DNA of 64,000 nucleotides from an uncultured Candidatus Saccharibacteria bacterium. Lineage in GTDB: Bacteria; Patescibacteriota; Saccharimonadia; Saccharimonadales; Saccharimonadaceae. The notes beneath the pieces are model-generated. The model did not search any database and was not told the DNA's origin. It worked only from the letters and a program-made list of their open reading frames with translations. Both the position numbers and the translations under genes were made by a program. Below, piece after piece: positions 42,702-50,252 of this stretch. The stretch is from assembly GCA_938036825.1 (NCBI GenBank), contig CALHWD010000020.1:26894-90893 (forward strand), in the 5' to 3' direction. Each line of letters starts with the position of its first letter. The first letter of the stretch is position 1.

Positions 42702-45536
42702 ATGTCGGAGCAGATACGGATTGTTGGGGCGCGCCAGAATAACCTCAAAGATGTCAGCGTGACCATTCCACGCGATCAGTTTGTGGTGGTAACGGGCCTG
42801 AGTGGTAGTGGTAAGTCGAGTCTTGTCTTTGATACGATCTACGCTGAGGGACAGCGCCGCTATGTGGAGAGTTTAAGCAGCTACGCACGGCAGTTCCTTG
42901 GCATTATGGACAAGCCCGACGTTGACTCCATCGATGGCCTGAGTCCCAGTATTAGCATCGACCAAAAGTCGACAAGTCGCAACCCGCGCTCCACTGTCGC
43001 TACAGTGACGGAAATCTACGACTATTTGCGCCTACTCTTTGCTCGGGTAGGGGTGCCGCATTGCCCAGCTCTTATGCCCGATGGCACGCGCTGTGGCAAG
43101 CCTGTCCAGCGCCGGACAGCTCAGTCTATTATCGACGAAATTATGAAACTTCCTGAGGGGAGCAAGCTCATGTTACTGGCACCGATCGTGAGCCAAAAGA
43201 AAGGGGAGTTTGCCCACATCCCCGAGCAGTACATGCGCAGTGGCTTTGCACGGGCCCGGGTGGATGGCGTGGTGTATGCGCTTGATGAGTTCCCAGAACT
43301 GCAGAAGAGCTATAAGCATGATATTGAGCTGGTGGTCGATCGTTTTGTGATGGCACCAACGATGATGAGTCGCATCTCGCAGTCGGTCGAGCAAGCGCTG
43401 GAGCTTGCGAGTGGGGTCGTACAGGTGCTGGATGCCACGAGTGGGGAGATCACGACGTATAGTCAGCGCTATGCCTGTATGGATCACCCCGGCGAGGACA
43501 TCCCCGAGCTCGAGCCGCGGCTCTTTAGCTTCAACGCGCCGCAGGGAGCGTGTCCGGTTTGCACGGGCCTCGGCACACGCCTGGAGGTTGACCCAGAGCT
43601 CATCCTTAACCCCAATCTGACGATTGCCGAGGGAGCAATCCGCCCCTTCAACCGCTTCAATGCCGAAGCGTGGTACATGAAGCGTCTCGCCGCGGTGGCT
43701 GAGGAGCACGGCTTTAGTCTGCACGTGCCCGTCAAGGAGCTGAGTGATGATGCTGTGCAGAAGGTGCTGTATGGCACAGGTGAGCAAAAGTATCGCATTC
43801 ACCTCAGCGGTAATCGCTATTACGACTCAACGTACGAGGGGGTCATCCCTAACCTCGAGCGTCGTCATCGCGAGACCGATAGTGAGTTTATGCGCAAAGA
43901 TATCGAGCGCTTCATGCGGGAGCGGAAGTGTACGGCCTGCAAGGGTGCGCGGCTCAAACCAGTAGTGCTCGCAGTGACAGTCAATGGCCTCTCCATTATG
44001 GATATTTGCAATCTCGACGTCGCCAATGCACTGGATATGATAGGCCAGCTGGAATTTACTGCGGAACAACAGCACATCGTTAAGCTTGTTGTCAAAGAAA
44101 TTATGGCGCGGCTGGGCTTTATGAATAATGTGGGGCTCAGTTACCTTGAGCTGGGGCGAGCAGCGAACACGCTCAGTGGTGGTGAGGCGCAGCGTATCCG
44201 CCTCGCGACGCAGATTGGTAGTGGCCTGCAGGGGGTGCTGTATGTACTGGATGAGCCATCAATTGGCCTCCACCAGCGGGACAACGATCGTCTCATCCAG
44301 ACGCTCAAGAATCTACGCGACCTAGGTAATACTGTGCTTGTGGTAGAGCACGACGAAGATACGATTGCGGCGGCTGACTATCTGGTGGATGTTGGGCCGG
44401 GTGCTGGCGTGCACGGTGGGGAGATCGTGGCATACGGCACGCCAGCAGAGGTAGCACGCATGCCACAAAGCATCACTGGTCGATATCTGTCTGGTGCGGA
44501 GAAGATCCCAGTGCCAGCTCAGCGTCGTCCGATTGAGCAGGGCCGTGCACTAATAATCCGCGGGGCACGCGAGAATAATCTCAAGAATATCGACGTGACC
44601 ATCCCGCTTGGTGTCCTCACGCTGGTGACAGGGGTGAGTGGCAGTGGTAAGTCGACGCTTGTCAATAGCATTCTCGCGAGCGAGCTCACTGCCCGTTTAC
44701 ATCGAGCTCAAGCAGTGCCAGGTGCACATGATGCAATCGATGGGGTCGAGCAGCTCGATAAAGCAATTGTCATCGACCAGTCGGCAATTGGCCGCACCCC
44801 GCGCTCCAACCCTGCTACCTATACCGGTGTCTTTACACAGATTCGCGAGCTTTTTGCGGGCACACCCGAGGCAAATATCCGCGGCTACAAGCCAGGGCGC
44901 TTTAGCTTTAATGTTAAAGGTGGGCGCTGCGAGCATTGTCAGGGCGATGGCGTTATTAAGATAGAGATGCATTTCTTGCCCGATGTCTACATCCAATGCC
45001 CCGAATGTCATGGCAAGCGCTATAATCGTGAGGCGCTTGAGATCACCTATAAAGGTAAGACGATTAGCGACGTCTTGGATATGACGGTCGAGCAAGCCTG
45101 TGAGTTCTTCGCTAACATTCCTGCGATCGCTCGCAAGTTGACGACAATCAACGAAGTGGGTCTTGGCTATATCAAGCTCGGCCAGCCCGCCACGACCTTT
45201 AGTGGTGGCGAGGCGCAGCGTATCAAACTTGCTACCGAGCTAAGCCGGCGCACGACTGGCAAGACACTCTATATTCTCGATGAGCCGACCACCGGCCTGC
45301 ACACCGCTGACGTCAAGAAGCTACTCGAAATTCTCCAACGCCTCGTAGCGGGCGGCAATAGTATGGTTATCATTGAGCACAATCTTGAGGTTATCAAATG
45401 TGCCGACCATATCATCGACATGGGCCCCGAAGGCGGGCAGGGCGGCGGTACCGTTATCGCCAGCGGTACGCCCGAAGAGGTGGCGCATAACCCAGCGTCG
45501 TTTACGGGGAAGTATTTGCGGCCACTCTTGGGCTAA
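42702..45536 (+). CDS. uvrA: Excinuclease ABC subunit UvrA
   Basis: Damage-recognition ATPase of nucleotide excision repair; works as a dimer with UvrB. The 944-aa protein has two ABC modules: Walker A GLSGSGKSS (33-41) with signature LSGGEAQRIRLATQIGSG, and GVSGSGKSTL with FSGGEAQRIKLATEL. The UvrB-binding region and zinc fingers are present (CTACKGARL; CEHCQGDGVIKIEMHFLP then CPECHGKRYN). The first zinc site near residue 255 (CPVCTGLGTRL) is also visible. Length is normal. No uvrB or uvrC lies in the window. It converges with the small membrane protein gene downstream. Confidence 0.98.
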   Translation: MSEQIRIVGARQNNLKDVSVTIPRDQFVVVTGLSGSGKSSLVFDTIYAEGQRRYVESLSSYARQFLGIMDKPDVDSIDGLSPSISIDQKSTSRNPRSTVATVTEIYDYLRLLFARVGVPHCPALMPDGTRCGKPVQRRTAQSIIDEIMKLPEGSKLMLLAPIVSQKKGEFAHIPEQYMRSGFARARVDGVVYALDEFPELQKSYKHDIELVVDRFVMAPTMMSRISQSVEQALELASGVVQVLDATSGEITTYSQRYACMDHPGEDIPELEPRLFSFNAPQGACPVCTGLGTRLEVDPELILNPNLTIAEGAIRPFNRFNAEAWYMKRLAAVAEEHGFSLHVPVKELSDDAVQKVLYGTGEQKYRIHLSGNRYYDSTYEGVIPNLERRHRETDSEFMRKDIERFMRERKCTACKGARLKPVVLAVTVNGLSIMDICNLDVANALDMIGQLEFTAEQQHIVKLVVKEIMARLGFMNNVGLSYLELGRAANTLSGGEAQRIRLATQIGSGLQGVLYVLDEPSIGLHQRDNDRLIQTLKNLRDLGNTVLVVEHDEDTIAAADYLVDVGPGAGVHGGEIVAYGTPAEVARMPQSITGRYLSGAEKIPVPAQRRPIEQGRALIIRGARENNLKNIDVTIPLGVLTLVTGVSGSGKSTLVNSILASELTARLHRAQAVPGAHDAIDGVEQLDKAIVIDQSAIGRTPRSNPATYTGVFTQIRELFAGTPEANIRGYKPGRFSFNVKGGRCEHCQGDGVIKIEMHFLPDVYIQCPECHGKRYNREALEITYKGKTISDVLDMTVEQACEFFANIPAIARKLTTINEVGLGYIKLGQPATTFSGGEAQRIKLATELSRRTTGKTLYILDEPTTGLHTADVKKLLEILQRLVAGGNSMVIIEHNLEVIKCADHIIDMGPEGGQGGGTVIASGTPEEVAHNPASFTGKYLRPLLG

Positions 45537-45591
45537 TTTCAAAGGATAAAAACATATATGGTGTTGCTGCGACAAGATGAGCTTGTTCGCC

Positions 45592-46035
45592 TTAGAGTAG
45601 GCCTAGTTCGCGGCAATAGTTGCTATTGTGTTTTTCATCACTAACGCGCGGCGGAAGAAGCTTCGTGATGCTTCTGGCGTATGATTCGCCACCGTCGGAG
45701 TCTGGTTGCTCATGACGTGTCACAGCTCCGTCTTGATAATAGAATTTCCACACATCGCAAAATCCTGATGGATGCTCGTGCTTCTTCTCACGGCAACTCA
45801 CGCCAGCGTAGATTACCTCACTATTGTGAGCAAAAACGTACGTTTTGCACGTTTCGCCCTGGCGGATCTGCGCCAGATAGCGTTCGGTCATTTGGCGTGC
45901 CGGTGCGTCGTTGCCATACGCTAGGCCATCCGTCCACCACCAGTAGACTGCGAACCCGCCCGCAACCAGTGTCAGAAACAGTACAAGGAGGATAAGTCGT
46001 TTAATGCGAATGCGCGGGAGAAATGGTAGCTTCAT
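45592..46035 (-). CDS. Small membrane-anchored hypothetical protein
   Basis: A 147-aa protein with one N-terminal membrane span (about residues 13-34, after a basic RIRIKR start) and an extracytoplasmic domain of about 110 residues. The exterior part carries five cysteines (GETCKTYVF, GVSCREKK, GFCDVW, NYCREL region), which could form disulfides. The mixed pattern VIYAGVSCREKKHEH...WKFYYQDGAV suggests a small beta-sheet fold of the NTF2 or lipoprotein-like kind. No family recognised. Confidence 0.68.
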   Translation of the reverse strand: MKLPFLPRIRIKRLILLVLFLTLVAGGFAVYWWWTDGLAYGNDAPARQMTERYLAQIRQGETCKTYVFAHNSEVIYAGVSCREKKHEHPSGFCDVWKFYYQDGAVTRHEQPDSDGGESYARSITKLLPPRVSDEKHNSNYCRELGLL

Positions 46036-46180
46036 AACTATACAATACCGCGCAGTAAGGGATAATGCAAATTTGCTTGCTATCAGTAATCGGCAACAGT
46101 ATCCGCGCTATGACCCTTGAGGCATGATAGGATAATGAGAGTAATATATACGTATAAAACCAAGGCAAAGTTTATCCACT

Positions 46181-46711
46181 ATGAGATCAAAACAGTCACA
46201 ACCTGATACACAATCATATCGCACTGCCATTCTCCGCTATGCTCAGCGCGATCAAGCGATGCGCCAGCAGTACTTAGTCGGTGGCGGGGCGTGGGATGTA
46301 TCGCTCGATGCTGACTCGACTGAATGTTTGCGTACGATTGTGGCGGCAATTGGCTGGCCAACACTGCGTATGGTGGGCAGTAAGGCTTCGACCGCGGCGT
46401 GGTTGTTACTACAGCATTCGCCAGATATCGACTTTATGGAGCACTGCCTTGAGCTGATGAAGGCAGCGCCACGTGGCGAGGTCGCGCTGCGCGATATCGC
46501 CTTTCTCGAGGACCGGGTGTGTTTGCTACGTGGTCGGCCACAGATATATGGCTCGCAGTTTCAGGGGCGGGGTAAAACCCTTCGTCTCTATCCAGTCCAA
46601 GATACTGAGCGGCTTGATGAGCGCCGTGCAGCGATGGGTCTGCCGCCATTTGCAGAGTATGAAAAGCAGATTCGTCAGATGTATGGCGATGAGCCGTCAG
46701 CTGCTAGATAA
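46181..46711 (+). CDS. DUF6624-like protein
   Basis: A 176-aa soluble protein with the pattern I associate with DUF6624: GWPTLRMVGSKASTAAWLLLQHSPDIDFMEHCLELM, then the RDIAFLEDRVCLLRGRPQIYGSQF block, and an RRAAMGLPPFAEYEKQI end. Members are scattered in actinobacteria and Bacteroidetes without known function; the conserved His and Arg/Asp residues hint at catalysis but nothing is proven. It lies between two membrane-protein genes on the other strand, so it is a monocistron. Confidence 0.8.
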   Translation: MRSKQSQPDTQSYRTAILRYAQRDQAMRQQYLVGGGAWDVSLDADSTECLRTIVAAIGWPTLRMVGSKASTAAWLLLQHSPDIDFMEHCLELMKAAPRGEVALRDIAFLEDRVCLLRGRPQIYGSQFQGRGKTLRLYPVQDTERLDERRAAMGLPPFAEYEKQIRQMYGDEPSAAR

Positions 46712-46806
46712 GAGGTATAGGGCAAAAATATCGGATAGTCGAACAAGACAAAATAAAAGAGCCAGCTACTCATACGCTGACCCTTTTTACACAATATGTA
46801 CTGAGG

Positions 46807-47475
46807 TTATTTCTTTGTTCGCTTGCCTTTACTGAACAGCACAGAGAGCTGATACTTGAGCTTATCACGGGTTGATTGTTGCTTAAGTGCATGGATGACC
46901 ATCGGTGCAACGGAGATGAGGATAATAATAATTGCAGCGACCTCAATATTGACCCCAGCCCCAGTAAGGATTGCGCCCGCAAAGTAGCCAAGGTAGGTGA
47001 AGATGGCGGCCCATAGCGCACCCCCGACGATATTAAACAGGAGGAACGTATTGTAGTGCATCTTGCTGGCACCAGCCACAATTGGGGCAAAGGTGCGCAC
47101 GATGGGTACAAAGCGCGCCAGGACGATGGTTAGTGAGCCATGCTTTTGGTAAAATTGCTCGGCTTGCTCGAGGTATTTTTTCTTAAAGAAGCGCGAGTTT
47201 GGCTTGAGAAAAAGCTTGCGCCCGACTTTGTGACCAAAGGCATAGCCAGTGCTGTCGCCCAGGATTGCCATAAGAGCGATCGCTGCAACGAAGAGGTGAA
47301 TATTGAGCGGTTGGCCAAACAGACGAAGGATCTCTTGATTCACCATATAGCCCGCCGTAAAGAGGAGGCTGTCCCCCGGTAAGACAAAGCCGATCAAGAG
47401 GCCAGACTCTGCATAGACCACGAGCAAAACCGCGGCAATGCCGAGGCCAGTAATTACATGTATAAGTGATTCCAT
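46807..47475 (-). CDS. DedA family membrane protein
   Basis: A 222-aa polytopic membrane protein of the DedA/SNARE-associated (VTT) superfamily, implicated in undecaprenyl-phosphate or phospholipid flipping. Hallmarks are ESGLLIGFVLPGDSLLFTAG, the GDSTGYAFGHKVGRKLF segment, then KHGSLTIVLARFVPIVRTFAPIVAGASKM with the conserved Phe-x-Pro and Arg. The C-terminal tail is basic (FSKGKRTKK). In an organism with a wall but few lipid genes, recycling of the lipid carrier is a plausible role. Confidence 0.92.
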   Translation of the reverse strand: MESLIHVITGLGIAAVLLVVYAESGLLIGFVLPGDSLLFTAGYMVNQEILRLFGQPLNIHLFVAAIALMAILGDSTGYAFGHKVGRKLFLKPNSRFFKKKYLEQAEQFYQKHGSLTIVLARFVPIVRTFAPIVAGASKMHYNTFLLFNIVGGALWAAIFTYLGYFAGAILTGAGVNIEVAAIIIILISVAPMVIHALKQQSTRDKLKYQLSVLFSKGKRTKK

Positions 47476-47604
47476 TGCGCTTTAGTATACCATACTTTAC
47501 TCAGGGAAGGGAGCTTTCTGCTGCTTTTAGCCCGCGCAGTACAAAAATGCTATACTAAAGAGGCAATATTACTTAACTCCGGAAACATATCCGAAAGGAG
47601 AACT

Positions 47605-48306
47605 ATGGGAGATAAGATAACACTAAGGATCGAGACACGATCAATTCACGGTAAGAAAGTTCGCCAATTGCGCCGCCAGGGCATAACGCCAGCAGTGGTG
47701 TATGGTGCTGGTATGGAGGCTGCTGATGTGCAGGCACCGAGTGGTGAAGTAGCAAAGGTTGTGGCCGCAGCTGGCCGCCACACACCGATTCATTTGACAG
47801 GGGTTAAGCGGCGTATTGCGCTTATCAAAAGTATCGATTACGACCCAACGCGAGTGGGCGTGATTCGCCACATTGCCCTGCATGCGGTGCGCGCAGACGA
47901 GCCGGTTACGGCAGAGGTGCCAGTGCGCCTTATTGGTATGGGTGAGTCTGAAGCTGAAAAGAATGGGCTAGTCGTGCTGCAGGCAATTGAGAAGGTTGAG
48001 GTGAAGGCCTTGCCGATGGACTTACCTGAAACGCTTGATGTTTCGGTGCTTGACTTAGCTAGTGAGGGTGATCGCGTCACAGTGGGCAACATTACACTGC
48101 CTGAAGGTGTTGAACTAGTCGAACACGACGATGGCCGTGAAGGTACTGCCGATGATGACGTGACGGTGAAGGATCTCGTCATTGCGAGTGCCTACGAGCC
48201 AAGTGCACTTGCTGCCGCTAATGAGGCCGCCGCTGGTACCGCCGAAAACGCGGATGCTGAAGACGTTGCAGCCGAGCAGGGTAGCGACGATGATGCAGCA
48301 GCATAG
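47605..48306 (+). CDS. rplY: 50S ribosomal protein bL25, CTC/TL5 type
   Basis: Binds 5S rRNA. The N-terminal L25 domain (1-95) shows IETRSIHGKKVRQLRRQGITPAVVYGAG. The C-terminal TL5/CTC beta domain (about 100-190) is present, and an acidic Ala-rich tail (about 195-233, ENADAEDVAAEQGSDDDAAA) extends it, giving 233 aa. The ATG is preceded by AAGGAG with a small stem-forming leader (CTCCGGAAACATATCCGAAAG). A terminator follows about 55 bp downstream. CTC-type L25 is stress-induced in some bacteria. Confidence 0.94.
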   Translation: MGDKITLRIETRSIHGKKVRQLRRQGITPAVVYGAGMEAADVQAPSGEVAKVVAAAGRHTPIHLTGVKRRIALIKSIDYDPTRVGVIRHIALHAVRADEPVTAEVPVRLIGMGESEAEKNGLVVLQAIEKVEVKALPMDLPETLDVSVLDLASEGDRVTVGNITLPEGVELVEHDDGREGTADDDVTVKDLVIASAYEPSALAAANEAAAGTAENADAEDVAAEQGSDDDAAA

Positions 48307-48361
48307 CACCTAGCGAGAGATCCTCAATCAAGTAAGCACTTACAACAGCGATTAATCATAA

Positions 48362-48391
48362 AAGAAACCAGTCGTGTGAGGCTGGTTTCTT
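48362..48391 (+). terminator. Intrinsic terminator after rplY
   Basis: A 10-bp perfect stem (AAGAAACCAG with CTGGTTTCTT) and 10-nt loop. T residues lie within the 3' arm. Confidence 0.75.
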
Positions 48392-48420
48392 CCGCTATGC
48401 TGGCCGTAATTATGCAGCCG

Positions 48421-49221
48421 CTACACCGCGAGGAATCCGCCGTCCACCACAATCTCCGCTCCATTAACATACTGGCTCATTGGCGTACCAAGCCACAGTG
48501 CAGTGCAGGCAACGTCATCGGGCTGGCCCAGATTCTTGGCAGGAAGGCGAAGGTTATAGGTCAGGCCAGTCTTGATGATGGAGAAGTCGAGCTTCTTGAG
48601 CGCCGCAAGCCCCATTTTCTGAGCACCTGGTGTGCTGATACCGCCCGGCAAAATGGTATTTATCTTCCAACCACTCCGCCCAAAGTCTTTGACGAGCCCA
48701 CGGCTTAGCGCGAGAACACTGGCCTTGCTCATGGCGTAGAGCGTCATGTCGTAGGTCATACCTTTGAGGGCTTCAATGGAGCTGATGTTGATGATAGTGC
48801 CTGGTGCTGTGCGGCGAGCGATCATTTCTTGACACATGGTGAGTACTGCCCGAGTGTTGATCTGGATTGTTTTGTCGAAGGTTGCCTGGTCAATATTAGC
48901 GAGCTTGACTGGTGCAAAAATACCAGCGTTGTTGATGAGAATATCTGGTGTTGGGGTGATATCGCGCCACAGCGCGGTGATAGCACCATTATCGGAGAGG
49001 TCGACGATGTGCGTTGTGACAGCGGCGTTAAATTGCTCACGTAGCTCAGTAGCGGTTTGCTGCAGTGCGTCGGTATCGCGATCAATGAGCTGGAGGGTAG
49101 CACCAGCCTCGGCATAGCGCCATGCAATCGCCTTGCCAATACCCATCGCGGCACCAGTGATGAGCACCGTCTTGTTTGTCAGCTTCAGTAATTCGCGCAG
49201 GGGAGTTGGATATGTTGTCAT
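48421..49221 (-). CDS. Short-chain dehydrogenase/reductase (SDR) family oxidoreductase
   Basis: A 266-aa classical SDR. The cofactor motif TGAAMGIGKAIA, the NNAG motif (ILINNAGIF), the catalytic Ser in NISSIEALKG and the YAMSK pair are all present, followed by the usual PGGISTPGA and a C-terminal VVDGG segment. The Asp after the second strand (LIDRDTDAL) suggests NAD(H) preference. The start at 49221 is fixed by a TATACT box 6 nt upstream, so longer in-frame starts are unlikely. Substrate unknown. Confidence 0.92.
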   Translation of the reverse strand: MTTYPTPLRELLKLTNKTVLITGAAMGIGKAIAWRYAEAGATLQLIDRDTDALQQTATELREQFNAAVTTHIVDLSDNGAITALWRDITPTPDILINNAGIFAPVKLANIDQATFDKTIQINTRAVLTMCQEMIARRTAPGTIINISSIEALKGMTYDMTLYAMSKASVLALSRGLVKDFGRSGWKINTILPGGISTPGAQKMGLAALKKLDFSIIKTGLTYNLRLPAKNLGQPDDVACTALWLGTPMSQYVNGAEIVVDGGFLAV

Positions 49222-49227
49222 GCTATT

Positions 49228-49233
49228 AGTATA
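49228..49233 (-). promoter_or_regulatory. -10 box of SDR gene
   Basis: TATACT on the minus strand, 6 nt before the ATG at 49221. Confidence 0.6.
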
Positions 49234-49352
49234 GCATAACCAATATGACTCGGGTGTAGTATCTATTGCAAAAGTTTCATACCTCAGGCTTTGAAGCCCT
49301 ATGCTAGTAGTATACGAGGTGATATTTCTTTGAGTGGATTGGCTTCTCAAAA

Positions 49353-49378
49353 CGAACACTAGAAGTAAAGAGTGTTCG
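49353..49378. repeat. 8-bp inverted repeat
   Basis: Arms CGAACACT and AGTGTTCG with a 10-nt spacer, in the gap between the SDR gene and the second Fur-type gene. Possibly a regulatory site. Confidence 0.45.
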
Positions 49379-49419
49379 CACTGAGCATATAGGGTTTGGA
49401 AAATAATCGAAGAAAAGCA

Positions 49420-49448
49420 TTGTCTTTTTATTGTAAATGAATTACAAT
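49420..49448 (+). promoter_or_regulatory. Promoter of the second Fur-type gene
   Basis: TTGTCT (49420-49425), 17-bp spacer, TACAAT (49443-49448), 6 nt before the ATG at 49455. The operator below covers the spacer and the -10. Confidence 0.7.
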
Positions 49449-49450
49449 AA
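49428..49450. promoter_or_regulatory. Fur-family operator (9-5-9 inverted repeat), second copy
   Basis: Arms TTATTGTAA and TTACAATAA, perfect, with a 5-nt spacer (ATGAA). It overlaps the promoter of the Fur-type gene, indicating autorepression. It differs from the first operator at one position per arm. Confidence 0.88.
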
Positions 49451-49454
49451 CTGC

Positions 49455-49856
49455 ATGGAGCAAGCAGTGCAGCGTCGGACAACGAAATATACCGATCGAG
49501 TGATCGCGATTCTTCGCCAGCTGCAGCATGCCACTAACGCCGAGATTGCGGCCGTGCTACGCCACGATTACCCCCGTGTCAGCGCGACCACTGTACACCG
49601 CATCACCCAGCGGTTGCAGGCGGATGGGGTAATTGGTCTTGCACCAGCAACGGCGCACGGCTGCCTGCGCTACGATAGCAATCCTGTGCCGCATGACCAC
49701 TTTGTCTGCAGCTCCTGCGACGGCCTACACGATATCACCATCGCGCCAGCGCTGCGGCGTGAGCTTGCGCGGCAGGTAGCAGACTGCCTGGTCGATGGGC
49801 CGCTCATCATTACTGGCACATGCCACCCCTGTCATCACGATAATCATAATTCATAA
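49455..49856 (+). CDS. Fur-family regulator (possibly PerR-like)
   Basis: A 133-aa Fur-type protein. The winged helix (about 15-65) carries NAEIAAVLRHDYPRVSATTVHRITQRLQ, and the metal domain has CSSCDG and CHPC structural zinc pairs with HDHF between them. The ATG at 49455 is chosen because an upstream ATG at 49437 lies inside the operator and before the -10 box. Autoregulation is indicated by the operator. The thioredoxin gene starts 12 bp after its stop, so the pair forms an operon and a peroxide- or redox-sensing role is a reasonable inference, not proof. Confidence 0.87.
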   Translation: MEQAVQRRTTKYTDRVIAILRQLQHATNAEIAAVLRHDYPRVSATTVHRITQRLQADGVIGLAPATAHGCLRYDSNPVPHDHFVCSSCDGLHDITIAPALRRELARQVADCLVDGPLIITGTCHPCHHDNHNS

Positions 49857-49868
49857 GGAGAAATAACC

Positions 49869-50198
49869 ATGGCACTATACAATACTACTACCAAGCAAGA
49901 ATTTGAGGAGCATGCTCTTCAGAGTGAGCGGCCAGTGCTGGTCGACTTTTGGGCACCATGGTGCCCACCGTGCCGCGCAATGGCACCACTGCTTGAGCAG
50001 ATTGCTGAAGAGACGGAATTCGACGTCGTCAAGGTTGATACCGAAGCAAGCCAAGACAATGCAGCGCTTGCCTTGCAGCACCAAGTGCAGAGTATCCCAA
50101 ACATGAAGATCTTCAAGAGTGGTGCTGTGGTGGCAGAACTGGTCGGCATGAAGCCAAAGCAAGTACTGATTGATGCTCTCAAGCAAGCAGACGCTTAA
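49869..50198 (+). CDS. trxA: Thioredoxin with WCPPC active site
   Basis: A 109-aa thioredoxin. The fold is complete: VLVDFWAPWCPPCRAMAPLLEQIA, the VDTEAS strand, the cis-Pro in QSIPNMKIFKSG and a C-terminal helix. The active site is CPPC rather than CGPC, which usually shifts the redox potential. AAGGAG lies 8 nt before the ATG. It is co-transcribed with the upstream Fur-type regulator and followed by a terminator. No thioredoxin reductase is in the window. Confidence 0.94.
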   Translation: MALYNTTTKQEFEEHALQSERPVLVDFWAPWCPPCRAMAPLLEQIAEETEFDVVKVDTEASQDNAALALQHQVQSIPNMKIFKSGAVVAELVGMKPKQVLIDALKQADA

Positions 50199-50222
50199 AT
50201 CACTTTCTAACAGATTTCCCTC

Positions 50223-50252
50223 AGGACCAGCGCAGATGTGTTGGTCCTTTTA
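50223..50252 (+). terminator. Intrinsic terminator after trxA
   Basis: A 7-bp stem (AGGACCA with TGGTCCT) and 12-nt loop followed by TTTATT. It ends at the stop codon of the convergent ABC exporter gene. Confidence 0.75.

Noticed and set aside
46150..46180. TTATCCAC-like sequence as a DnaA box and possible origin
   Set aside because: A single imperfect copy without a cluster or AT-rich unwinding element, lying next to the DUF6624-like gene start.
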